Source of the DNA: Bradyrhizobium diazoefficiens
Lineage (GTDB): Bacteria > Pseudomonadota > Alphaproteobacteria > Rhizobiales > Xanthobacteraceae
Reading direction: 5' to 3'
Length of the DNA: 64,000 nt
Assembly (NCBI RefSeq): GCF_018131015.1
Contig: NZ_JAFCJJ010000023.1
Coordinates: 32,067-96,066, forward strand
Shown here piece by piece: positions 25,806 through 32,816 of this stretch; position 1 is the first letter of the stretch; every line of letters starts with the position of its first letter. The notes beneath the pieces were generated by a model, which worked only from the letters and a program-made list of their open reading frames with translations, had not been told where the DNA came from and did no database searches. The position numbers and the translations under genes were made by a program.

Positions 25806-26939
25806 CTAGCGCGGCGCGATGTCGCCTTTCGCCCAGTCCTCACGCGTCCGCCGGTAGAACTCGTCGAACGTCCCCTGTGCGATCGCGTCCCTGATGCCAT
25901 GCATCAGGAACTGGTAGTAGGCGATATTGATCTCGGACAGCAGCATGGCCCCGAGCGTCTCGCCGGCCTTGACGAGATGGTGCAGATAGGCGCGCGCGCA
26001 GTTGCGCGTCGAGGGCCATGAGCTTTCCTCGTCGAGTGGGCGCGGATCGTCGGCATGGCGCGCATTGCGCAGATTGACCTGGCCGAAACGGGTGAAGGCG
26101 ACGCCGTGGCGGCCATTGCGGGTCGGCATCACGCAGTCGAACATGTCGACGCCGCGCCTGACCGCTTCGAGAATGTCGTCGGGCGTGCCGACGCCCATCA
26201 GATAGCGCGGCCGGTCCTGCGGCAGCGCCGGCGCGGTCTCGTCGATCATCGCGAGCATCACCGCCTGCGGCTCGCCGACGGCGAGGCCGCCGATCGCATA
26301 GCCGTGGAAACCGATCTCGACCAGGCCTTTCGCGCTGGCATGGCGAAGTTGCGGCACGTCGCCGCCTTGCACGATGCCGAACAGCATGTAGCCGGCGGGC
26401 GCACTCTCGAAGGCGCGCTTGCTGCGCTCGGCCCAGCGCAGCGACAGGCGCATCGCGCGCTCGATGTCGTCGCGCTCGGCCGGCAGCCGCACGCATTCGT
26501 CCATCTGCATGGCGATGTCGGAGCCGAGCAGGCGCTGCACCTCGATCGAGCGTTCCGGCGACAGCTCGACCTTGGCGCCGTCGATATGGGAGCGGAAGGT
26601 GACGGCATGCTCGCTGACCTTGCGAAGGTCCGCCAGCGACATCACCTGGAAGCCGCCGGAATCCGTCAGCATCGGCCCGTTCCAGCCGGTGAAGGTCTGC
26701 AGGCCGCCCAGCGCACTGATGCGCTCGGCACCGGGGCGCAGCATCAAATGATAGGTGTTGCCGAGCACGATGTCGGCGCCGGCATCGCGCGCCTCCCGCC
26801 AATGCATCCCCTTCATGGCGCCGGCGGTGCCGACCGGCATGAAGGCCGGTGTCCGCACCACGCCATGCGGCGTGGTCAGGCGGCCGGCGCGCGCCGCCCC
26901 GTCGGTAGCGAGCAGCTCAAAGTGATTGGGAAGGCTCAT
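25806..26939 (-). CDS. tgt: Queuine tRNA-ribosyltransferase
   Basis: 377 residues. The TIM-barrel motifs are clear: TPAFMPVGTAGAMKGM, the substrate aspartate in LTDSGGFQVMSL, FGIVQGGD, and the catalytic aspartate region VDMFDCVMPTRNGRHG. The enzyme swaps guanine 34 for preQ1 in GUN-anticodon tRNAs. The C-terminal zinc site differs: the three cysteines of the Zymomonas enzyme (318, 320, 323) correspond to Ser, Trp and Thr in DEESSWPSTRN, although the histidine region RAYLHHL is kept. queA, the next step in queuosine synthesis, is at 29048 on the same strand. Confidence 0.92.
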   Translation of the reverse strand: MSLPNHFELLATDGAARAGRLTTPHGVVRTPAFMPVGTAGAMKGMHWREARDAGADIVLGNTYHLMLRPGAERISALGGLQTFTGWNGPMLTDSGGFQVMSLADLRKVSEHAVTFRSHIDGAKVELSPERSIEVQRLLGSDIAMQMDECVRLPAERDDIERAMRLSLRWAERSKRAFESAPAGYMLFGIVQGGDVPQLRHASAKGLVEIGFHGYAIGGLAVGEPQAVMLAMIDETAPALPQDRPRYLMGVGTPDDILEAVRRGVDMFDCVMPTRNGRHGVAFTRFGQVNLRNARHADDPRPLDEESSWPSTRNCARAYLHHLVKAGETLGAMLLSEINIAYYQFLMHGIRDAIAQGTFDEFYRRTREDWAKGDIAPR

Positions 26940-27008
26940 GGGCCGCTTAATGCGTCAGGGGGGGCGCGGATTCAACCCGTTCAGGACCGAAAATGCGGCG
27001 AAAAGACG

Positions 27009-27037
27009 TTGACGGGAACAAAACTCTCCCGCATAAG
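27009..27037 (+). promoter_or_regulatory. Probable sigma-70 type promoter of the asd leader
   Basis: TTGACG (27009-27014) and CATAAG (27032-27037) are separated by exactly 17 bases. Transcription would start at about 27044-27046, at or next to the ATG of the threonine-rich leader peptide. The leader would then be leaderless or nearly so, which explains the missing ribosome site. Confidence 0.6.
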
Positions 27038-27045
27038 TCGGCGCC

Positions 27046-27117
27046 ATGTTCACGACCACCAAACGCACGACCAAAACCACCACGGCCTTCGGGGCCCGGG
27101 GAGGCGTGCGCGCATAG
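27046..27117 (+). CDS. Threonine-rich leader peptide of asd (23 residues)
   Basis: This 23-codon frame runs ATG 27046 to TAG 27115-27117. Residues 3-5, 8-9 and 11-13 are all threonine (MFTTTKRTTKTTT), so eight of the first thirteen codons are Thr and two are Lys. It is followed by an intrinsic terminator (27148-27178) and then asd, the shared enzyme of threonine, methionine and lysine synthesis. This is the layout of the E. coli thr operon leader. There is no ribosome site, but a well-placed promoter puts the transcription start at or beside the ATG. Ribosome stalling on Thr codons would favour the antiterminator. Confidence 0.7.
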   Translation: MFTTTKRTTKTTTAFGARGGVRA

Positions 27118-27147
27118 TCGTCGACGAAAACGCATCAGCTCTACCGA

Positions 27148-27178
27148 AGCCCCGCCCTCGATGGTCCGGGGCTTTTTT
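27148..27178 (+). terminator. Attenuator terminator before asd
   Basis: AGCCCCG (27148-27154) pairs with CGGGGCT (27167-27173), followed by a run of T to 27178. CGGGGC inside the leader (27090-27095) can pair instead with GCCCCG (27149-27154) as an antiterminator. That segment can itself be held by a local hairpin GGCC-TTCGG-GGCC (27084-27096). It sits about 30 bases before asd, so its job is premature termination, not the end of an upstream gene. Confidence 0.75.
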
Positions 27179-27210
27179 GTTGTCTCAAGCTCAATGCAAT
27201 GGAGGAGAAT

Positions 27211-28236
27211 GTGAGTAACGACCCCGTCGTCGCGATTGTCGGCGTCACCGGTGCTGTGGGCGCCGAATTCATCGCTACCATGGACAAGCGCGGCTTCCGC
27301 GTCGGCAAGCTCAAGGCGCTGGCGAGCGCCCGCTCGGCCGGCAAGACGGTGTCGTTCCGCGGGCAGAACGTCATCATCGAGGAGCTCACCGAGCGTGCCT
27401 TCGAGGGCGTCGACATCGCTCTGTTCTCCGCCGGCGGCAGCATCTCGAAGAAGTACGCCCCGATCGCCGTCAAGGCCGGCGCGGTCGTCGTCGACAACTC
27501 CTCCGCCTTCCGCATGGATCCGAACGTGCCGCTGGTGATCCCCGAGATCAACGCGAACCGGATCCGCGACCACAAGGGCATCATTGCCAACCCGAACTGC
27601 GCAGCGATCACCGCGCTGGTGCCGCTCTGGCCGATCCACCAGAAGAACCGCATCAAGCGCGTCATCATCTCGACCTACCAGGCGGCCTCCGGCGCCGGCG
27701 CGGCCGCGATGGACGAGCTCGTGGAATCCACCCGCGCCAGTCTCAACGGGCAAGTCTATACGCCCAAGGTGATGCCGCACCCCTACGCCTTCAACCTCTT
27801 CAACCACAACACCGCTGTTGATCCCGAGACCGGCTACAACGACGAAGAAACCAAGGTCATCAAGGAGACCCGCAAGATCTTCGAGGACGAGACCATCGCC
27901 GTCGGCGTCACCTGCGTCCGCGTGCCGGTGCTGCGTGCCCATTGCGAGGCCATCACCTTCGAATGCGAGAAGCCGATCACCGAGGACCAGGTCCGCGCCA
28001 TCATGGCGCAGGCGCCTGGCGTGAAGGTGGTCGACGACCGCGCCAAAAACTACTTCCCGATGCCAATCGACGCCTCCGGCCAGGACGACGTCCTGGTTGG
28101 CCGCATCCGCAAGGATGTCAGCGACCCCAGCGGCCATTCGATCTCGATGTTCGTGGCGGCCGATCAGCTCCTGAAGGGTGCCGCGCTGAACGCGGTGCAG
28201 ATCGCCGAGCTGTTGCCGCAGCGGGTGATGGCGTAG
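27211..28236 (+). CDS. asd: Aspartate-semialdehyde dehydrogenase
   Basis: 341 residues from GTG 27211, chosen because GGAGGAG (27201-27207) lies just upstream; ATG 27199 in the same frame would overlap that site. The NADP-binding start VAIVGVTGAVGAEF and the catalytic cysteine in IANPNCAAI are present, as are the NPHPYAFN-like segment and FVAADQLLKGAALNAVQIAE near the end. It reduces aspartyl phosphate to the semialdehyde used for Thr, Met, Lys and diaminopimelate. It lies behind a probable threonine attenuator. Confidence 0.93.
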   Translation: MSNDPVVAIVGVTGAVGAEFIATMDKRGFRVGKLKALASARSAGKTVSFRGQNVIIEELTERAFEGVDIALFSAGGSISKKYAPIAVKAGAVVVDNSSAFRMDPNVPLVIPEINANRIRDHKGIIANPNCAAITALVPLWPIHQKNRIKRVIISTYQAASGAGAAAMDELVESTRASLNGQVYTPKVMPHPYAFNLFNHNTAVDPETGYNDEETKVIKETRKIFEDETIAVGVTCVRVPVLRAHCEAITFECEKPITEDQVRAIMAQAPGVKVVDDRAKNYFPMPIDASGQDDVLVGRIRKDVSDPSGHSISMFVAADQLLKGAALNAVQIAELLPQRVMA

Positions 28237-28245
28237 CAACGGCGC

Positions 28246-28332
28246 GTAGGGTCGGCAAAGCGAAGCGTGCCCACCCTCCCCGAGCGTGCACTTGAGGGTG
28301 GGCACGGCGCGATGTGCCCTTGCTCACCCTAC
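28246..28332. repeat. Short dispersed repeat with terminal inverted repeats
   Basis: The element begins GTAGGGT and ends ACCCTAC. The internal sequence has CAAAGCGAAGCGTGCCCACC and a complementary GGTGGGCACGGCGCG. This composition is known from small repeats scattered in Bradyrhizobium genomes. It lies between asd and the convergent vapC and could act as a transcription barrier. Confidence 0.65.
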
Positions 28333-28352
28333 ACCGCTAACCAAACATGGAG

Positions 28353-28748
28353 TCAGGTCAACGCCGGCACAACATCCGTCTTGGCGAAATCGGCTCCTTT
28401 GAAGAGGAGAGTCTGCGAACGCGCCTTCGCCAGAGCATAGACCGCACAATCGACGATGTTGAGCTGCGCCGGATGTCCGCCGCCCTTGCCGAAGCGCCGA
28501 AATGCCTCGAAGGCACTCCTTGCCATATCAGCGTCGAACGGAACGACCGCAATTCCCGCAGTCACCAGCAACTCGTCGAAAAACCCGACGGCCGCCGTCC
28601 CGAAACGCGCAGAGAGAACGATCTTCGTTTCGAGGACGGCGACAGCCGATATCGCGAGGCTATCAGCTTCCAGCATGGCGGTCCGATAGCGCTGCCCGTC
28701 CGCCTCGTTGGTTACGGTCGCAACGATTGCGGACGTATCCAAAATCAT
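28353..28748 (-). CDS. vapC: PIN-domain ribonuclease toxin (VapC type)
   Basis: 131 residues. The PIN acidic residues are visible: Asp4 in MILDTSAIV, a glutamate in AVLETKIVL, and aspartates in NIVDCAVYALA and KGADFAKTDV. These bind the metal ions used to cut RNA. Its start overlaps the stop of the antitoxin gene by the usual ATGA, so the pair is translated together. The toxin is cytoplasmic, and its target is probably a tRNA or rRNA. It is on the minus strand between asd and queA. Confidence 0.88.
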   Translation of the reverse strand: MILDTSAIVATVTNEADGQRYRTAMLEADSLAISAVAVLETKIVLSARFGTAAVGFFDELLVTAGIAVVPFDADMARSAFEAFRRFGKGGGHPAQLNIVDCAVYALAKARSQTLLFKGADFAKTDVVPALT

Positions 28749-28990
28749 CAGGAGGGCAACCCGAAACGGTCATAGCCGAGGATTTCATCGGCAGACCGTG
28801 AGTCGAGAACGGGCAAGCTCGCGGTCCGTTCGAAGAATGATGTCAGGGCGGCGCTTCTATCGGCGACCGGAGAGCCGACACGAGACAAGCGCTCCTCGAT
28901 CGCGCGCTCCAGCGCCGTCTCGATATCCTCCCCCGTCAGGCGGGCGAGGCGCTGGGCAAGCTCATCGACCTTCGCGGAACGGATGTTCAT
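28748..28990 (-). CDS. vapB: VapB-type antitoxin
   Basis: 80 residues. The N-terminal helix-rich region MNIRSAKVDELAQRLARLTG resembles the plasmid-type VapB (PSK-transcription-factor/Rv0623-like) fold. The C-terminus, SADEILGYDRFGLPS, is the typical toxin-binding tail. The stop overlaps the vapC start by four bases. It should repress its own promoter and neutralise VapC. Confidence 0.85.
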   Translation of the reverse strand: MNIRSAKVDELAQRLARLTGEDIETALERAIEERLSRVGSPVADRSAALTSFFERTASLPVLDSRSADEILGYDRFGLPS

Positions 28991-29047
28991 CGGCTGCTCG
29001 ATCTACGCAAATGACGCCAATAGCGTAACACAAAGAGCCTGCCGGTG

Positions 29048-30121
29048 TCACTCCGGCGCCCGAAACAGCAGACACGCATCCCCATACGAATAAAATCGGT
29101 ACCCGCTCGCGATGGCATGCGCATAGGCCAGCTTCATCGTCTCCAGCCCGGAGAATGCCGACACCAGCATGAAGAGCGTCGACTTCGGCAAATGGAAGTT
29201 CGTCATCAGGATATCGACGGCCCGGAAGCGATAGCCGGGCGTGATGAAGATCGAGGTCTCGGCCGCGAACGGCTGGATGGTGCCGTCCGCGCTGGCAGCG
29301 CTTTCGAGCAGTCGCAGGGACGTGGTGCCGACGGCGACGATGCGGCCGCCGTTTTTCCGCGCGGCATTGAGCCGTTCCGCCGTCTCGGCCGGGACCGTGC
29401 CCCACTCGGCGTGCATCCGGTGGCCGTCGGTGTCGTCCACCTTCACCGGCAGGAAGGTCCCTGCCCCGACATGCAGCGTGACGCGGTTGAGGCCGACGCC
29501 GCGCTTCCGAAGCGCCTCTTCCAGCGCCGGCGTGAAATGAAGTCCCGCCGTGGGGGCGGCAACCGCGCCCTCGTTGACCGCGAACATGGTCTGGTAGTCG
29601 GCAAGGTCCTGGTCGTCCGGCGTACGCTTCGAGGCGATGTAGGGCGGCAGCGGCGGGCTGCCGAGATCGGCGATGGCCTGGTCGAGCGCAGGGCCGTGAA
29701 ACGAGAATGACAACGTCACCTCGCCTTCATTGCCCTTGGCCTCGACCTCGGCATCGAGATGGCCGAGCAGGCAGACCTTGCCTTCATTGCCGAAGCGGAC
29801 GCGGTCACCGGCTGTGAGCTTCTTCGCGGGCTTCACCAGCGCCTGCCAGCGCGAGCCGTCGAGCCGCTTGATCAGAGTCGCCTCGATCTTCGGCTCGGTC
29901 TCGCGGCCGATGCGGCGGCCCTTCAGTTGCGCCGCGATCACCTTGGTGTCGTTGACGACGAGCTGATCGCCCGGCTTCAGCCATTGCGGCAGGTCGGCGA
30001 CGGTCTGGTCGCGCAGCGCACCGTTCTCCACGACCAGAAGCCGCGCGGAGTCGCGCGGATGCGCAGGGCGCAACGCAATGCGCTCCGGCGGCAGATCGAA
30101 ATCGAAGAGATCGGTGCGCAT
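29048..30121 (-). CDS. queA: S-adenosylmethionine:tRNA ribosyltransferase-isomerase
   Basis: 357 residues from ATG 30121 (a second ATG at 30127 adds two residues). The family start MRTDLFDFDLPPERIALRPA and the later motifs PPYI, TPAGLHFTP-like TAGLHFTPALEEAL, and FITPGYRFRAVDILMTNFHLPKSTL are all present. It builds the epoxy-cyclopentane part of queuosine on preQ1-modified tRNA. The substrate is produced by tgt (25806). It ends the cyclophilin group on the minus strand. Confidence 0.92.
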   Translation of the reverse strand: MRTDLFDFDLPPERIALRPAHPRDSARLLVVENGALRDQTVADLPQWLKPGDQLVVNDTKVIAAQLKGRRIGRETEPKIEATLIKRLDGSRWQALVKPAKKLTAGDRVRFGNEGKVCLLGHLDAEVEAKGNEGEVTLSFSFHGPALDQAIADLGSPPLPPYIASKRTPDDQDLADYQTMFAVNEGAVAAPTAGLHFTPALEEALRKRGVGLNRVTLHVGAGTFLPVKVDDTDGHRMHAEWGTVPAETAERLNAARKNGGRIVAVGTTSLRLLESAASADGTIQPFAAETSIFITPGYRFRAVDILMTNFHLPKSTLFMLVSAFSGLETMKLAYAHAIASGYRFYSYGDACLLFRAPE

Positions 30122-30192
30122 AACCAAAACTTGTCATCGCCCGCCTTGTGCGCAATTGCGCAACTAGGCGGGCATGACACCGGCAAAGTTGC

Positions 30193-30657
30193 TTACTCCT
30201 TGTCCGCCGCCATCCGCGCCTTGACGATCTTGTCGGGGTTCTGCACCGGCTCGCCGCGCTTGATCTTGTCGACGTTGTCCATGCCGTCGGTCACCTTGCC
30301 CCACACGGTATACTGGCTGTCGAGGAAGCGGGCGTCGTCGAAGCAGATGAAGAACTGGCTGTCGGCGGAATCGGGGCTGGCGGCGCGGGCCATCGAGGCG
30401 GTGCCGCGCACATGCGGCTCCTTGTTGAACTCGGCCTTCAGCTTCTGGCCGGAGCCTCCGGTGCCGGTGCCGTGCGGACAGCCGGTCTGGGCCATGAACC
30501 CCTCGATCACGCGGTGGAAGACGATGCCGTCATAGAAGCCTTCGCGCACCAGCTCCTTGATGCGCGCGACATGGCCGGGCGCCAGATCCGGGCGCATCTC
30601 GATGGTGACGGGGCCCTTCGTGGTCTCGAGGATCAGGGTGTTTTCGGTGACGCTCAT
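30193..30657 (-). CDS. ppiB: Cytoplasmic peptidyl-prolyl cis-trans isomerase (cyclophilin)
   Basis: 154 residues, single cyclophilin domain. The usual elements are GFYDGIVFHRVIEGFMAQTG (catalytic Arg in FHR), the AMARAASPDSADSQFFI stretch, and the substrate-loop residues up to YTVWGKVTDGMDNVDKI. There is no signal peptide, so it is cytoplasmic. Its ATG overlaps the stop of the upstream TonB-like gene by four bases. A secreted homologue is encoded at 31073. Confidence 0.9.
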   Translation of the reverse strand: MSVTENTLILETTKGPVTIEMRPDLAPGHVARIKELVREGFYDGIVFHRVIEGFMAQTGCPHGTGTGGSGQKLKAEFNKEPHVRGTASMARAASPDSADSQFFICFDDARFLDSQYTVWGKVTDGMDNVDKIKRGEPVQNPDKIVKARMAADKE

Positions 30658-31064
30658 GCTCGTCTCTCTTGCGTTGGAGGTGAAGTCTTCCGGTTGCGGA
30701 ACTGGATCGCGAAGGGACGCCCCGCAGCGGCGCCGGCCATTGCATCGGTAAATGGCATCGGCGTGCAGCGTTGCAACGCCTCCATCACCGCGATCCGGTA
30801 TTGCAGCCGGTCATTGTCGGAGGCCTCCGCGGACTCATAGGAAATCCTCGGATGGCCCAAAATGTTTCCAGACCGGTTAAAGCTCACGACGACGGTGATG
30901 TCGATAGGGCGAGCCTTGGCGGCCGGCGGCGGTCTCCAGCAGGTACGCAGATGCTGGAAGACTTCCTTGATGGTGTCGACCTGGGCGTCCTCGGCGGTCG
31001 CGCCGGAGACGCCAAGCAGCAGGGTTGCGGCAGCCAGCAGGAGCTTTGTGCCGCAACACGCCAT
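30654..31064 (-). CDS. Secreted protein with TonB C-terminal-like domain
   Basis: 136 residues. A signal peptide ends near GATAED. The mature domain VDTIKEVFQHLRTCWRPPP followed by ITVVVSFNRSGNILGHPRI looks like the TonB/TolA C-terminal fold, with a disulfide candidate pair (Cys42 and Cys101, TPMPF). No transmembrane anchor or proline-rich linker of true TonB is seen, so it is a free periplasmic domain. It is sandwiched between two cyclophilin genes with coupled ends, so its expression is tied to theirs. Confidence 0.7.
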   Translation of the reverse strand: MACCGTKLLLAAATLLLGVSGATAEDAQVDTIKEVFQHLRTCWRPPPAAKARPIDITVVVSFNRSGNILGHPRISYESAEASDNDRLQYRIAVMEALQRCTPMPFTDAMAGAAAGRPFAIQFRNRKTSPPTQERRA

Positions 31065-31072
31065 GGCGGTTC

Positions 31073-31636
31073 CTATTTGATGTCGGAGGCGACCTGCACC
31101 TTCACCATCTTGTCGGGATCGGTGACGGTGCCGCTGCTCGAGCCGGGCGGGGCTTTCTTCAGCTTGTCGACGACATCCATGCCCTGCACGACCTCGCCGA
31201 TCACGGTGTACTGGTTGTCGAGGCTGCCGCCGTCGGCGAACATGATGAAGAACTGCGAATTGGCGCTGTCGACGCTGTCGCCGCGGCGCGCCATCCCGAC
31301 GATGCCGCGGGCGAAATGCACCTTGGAGAATTCCTGCTTCAGGTTCGGGTATTTCGAGCCGCCGGTGCCGTTGAAGTTCTGCCCGTCGCCGGTCTGGGCC
31401 ATGAAGCCGTCCATCACGCGATGAAACGGCACGTTGTTGTAATAGCCCTCCCGCGCGAGCTGCTTGATGCGCTCGGCATGCTGGGGCGCAATGTCGGTGC
31501 GAAGCTTGATAACGATACGGCCCTTGGTGGTGTCGATGACGATCGCGTTGGCCTTATCGAGATTTGCCGGCAGGGTTTGCGCCAGGGCCGGCACCGCGAA
31601 CAGGAGCGCGGCAAGAACTGCGAGAATTCGGATCAT
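31073..31636 (-). CDS. ppiA: Periplasmic peptidyl-prolyl cis-trans isomerase (cyclophilin)
   Basis: 187 residues. The signal peptide MIRILAVLAALLFAVPALAQ leads into one cyclophilin domain with the catalytic region YYNNVPFHRVMDGFMAQTGD, SANSQFFIMFADGGSLD and YTVIGEVVQGMDVVDKLKKA. It should assist proline isomerisation in the periplasm. It is in the same minus-strand group as coaD (31673), the TonB-like gene (30654) and the cytoplasmic homologue. Confidence 0.9.
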   Translation of the reverse strand: MIRILAVLAALLFAVPALAQTLPANLDKANAIVIDTTKGRIVIKLRTDIAPQHAERIKQLAREGYYNNVPFHRVMDGFMAQTGDGQNFNGTGGSKYPNLKQEFSKVHFARGIVGMARRGDSVDSANSQFFIMFADGGSLDNQYTVIGEVVQGMDVVDKLKKAPPGSSSGTVTDPDKMVKVQVASDIK

Positions 31637-31672
31637 GACAACTCCGGGTCAGATGAGAAGGAAAGCGCGCCG

Positions 31673-32176
31673 CTAGCCGGCGAATTTTGCCTTGAGCTGT
31701 GCCGCAACCAGCGGCGGGACGAAGTGCGAGACGTCGCCGCCCATGCCAGCGATCTGGCGCACCAGGGTGCCGTTGATCGGACGGACCGCGGGAGAGGCCG
31801 GCAGGAACACGGTCTGCAAATCGGGCGCCATCGCCCCGTTCATGCCGGCGAGCTTCATCTCGTAGTCGAGGTCGGTGCCGTCGCGCAGGCCCCGGATCAT
31901 GATGGTGGCGCCGTGCTTGCGCGCCGCGGTGACGGCGAGATCGTCGTAGGTCACCGCCTCGAGGGTGCAGCCGGCCGCGGCCGCCACGGGATCGCAGACC
32001 TCGTGGAGCATCTTCAGCCGCTCCTCGGTCGAGAACAGCGGCTTCTTGCCGGGATGGACCCCGATGGCGACCACGAGGCGGTCGCACAGGGGCACACTGT
32101 TCCGGACCACGTCCAGATGGCCGTTGGTGATGGGGTCGAAGGAACCTGGGTAGAAGGCAATGCGGGGCATGGCCAC
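31673..32176 (-). CDS. coaD: Phosphopantetheine adenylyltransferase
   Basis: 167 residues. The nucleotidyltransferase motif RIAFYPGSFDPITNGHLD (T/H-x-G-H) and the substrate region TIMIRGLRDGTDLDYEM are diagnostic, with FLPASPAVRPINGTLVRQI near the end. It makes dephospho-CoA from 4-phosphopantetheine and ATP. The ATG at 32176 is followed two codons later by another ATG (MPRIAF). It leads the group coaD-ppiA-TonB-like-ppiB-queA. Confidence 0.95.
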   Translation of the reverse strand: MAMPRIAFYPGSFDPITNGHLDVVRNSVPLCDRLVVAIGVHPGKKPLFSTEERLKMLHEVCDPVAAAAGCTLEAVTYDDLAVTAARKHGATIMIRGLRDGTDLDYEMKLAGMNGAMAPDLQTVFLPASPAVRPINGTLVRQIAGMGGDVSHFVPPLVAAQLKAKFAG

Positions 32177-32259
32177 GTCCTACCGCGCCCGGTCCGGCCC
32201 GGCAAGCCGCCCGGGTTCCCTGCCCGCTTTTCCGCATAGCCATGTCGGAATCCGCTGGA

Positions 32260-32290
32260 TTGTTTCGTCCTCAGGGCGGCCACGAAACAA
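32260..32290. repeat. Inverted repeat in the divergent coaD/32420 region
   Basis: TTGTTTCGT (32260-32268) is answered by ACGAAACAA (32282-32290) with a 13-base loop. No T-run follows. A third partial copy, ACGAAACCA, lies near 32304. It may be an operator for one of the two divergent genes. Confidence 0.35.
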
Positions 32291-32419
32291 ACCGGACAGC
32301 CCACGAAACCATTTTTCCCGTCCGCGAAGACGTCCGGAAACTGGCCATGATTACCAATCCAGCCAACGAATGACGGGCCGCCCTCAAGGCGCAGGCGGCC
32401 GCATCACAGGGGACCGTCA

Positions 32420-32677
32420 ATGCTCAAGGCTGTTTCGGCCATTGCCGTCGCGACGTGCGTTGCTGCAGCCCTCACCCTGCTCCCGGGCTTCGCGCCGACC
32501 GTCGAGGCCAGCGTGCCGCAGGCCCTCGCCAAGGGCGACCGGCTCGACATCCGCACCATCGGGCGTGACTGCTCGCAGCAGGCCTGGCCGAATTTCGAGG
32601 CCTCCTGCATGCGCCGGGCCGGGACCAAGAGCAACGTCCGCGAGGCCCGTCTGGTGACTGCCGACCGCACGCCATAG
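32420..32677 (+). CDS. Small secreted protein
   Basis: 85 residues. A signal peptide ends near APTVEAS. The mature part (PQALAKGDRLDIRTIGRDCSQQAWPNFEASC) has two cysteines that could form a disulfide and ends REARLVTADRTP. This pattern is common in small Bradyrhizobium periplasmic proteins. Function unknown. It sits alone in front of kup. Confidence 0.65.
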   Translation: MLKAVSAIAVATCVAAALTLLPGFAPTVEASVPQALAKGDRLDIRTIGRDCSQQAWPNFEASCMRRAGTKSNVREARLVTADRTP

Positions 32678-32816
32678 GCTGTCAGTTTCGCGTCAGGTCC
32701 GGCTTGCGAAGATTCCCGTAAGTTCCATGGATATTTGCGACGTCCCGTCGCAGACTGCGTGACGCGCATCCCTCGGAATGGCCCGACGGGCGCGGCCCCA
32801 TCGGTGGGAGGCGCAT

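Noticed and set aside
25600..25809. Short plus-strand frame between the second ndvC and tgt
   Set aside because: No ribosome site, and it runs through the FixK-type promoter.
28353..28990. Possible mobile island at the vapBC pair next to asd
   Set aside because: No flanking repeats, att site or integrase were found; only a small dispersed repeat lies next to it, so it was kept as a simple toxin-antitoxin insertion.
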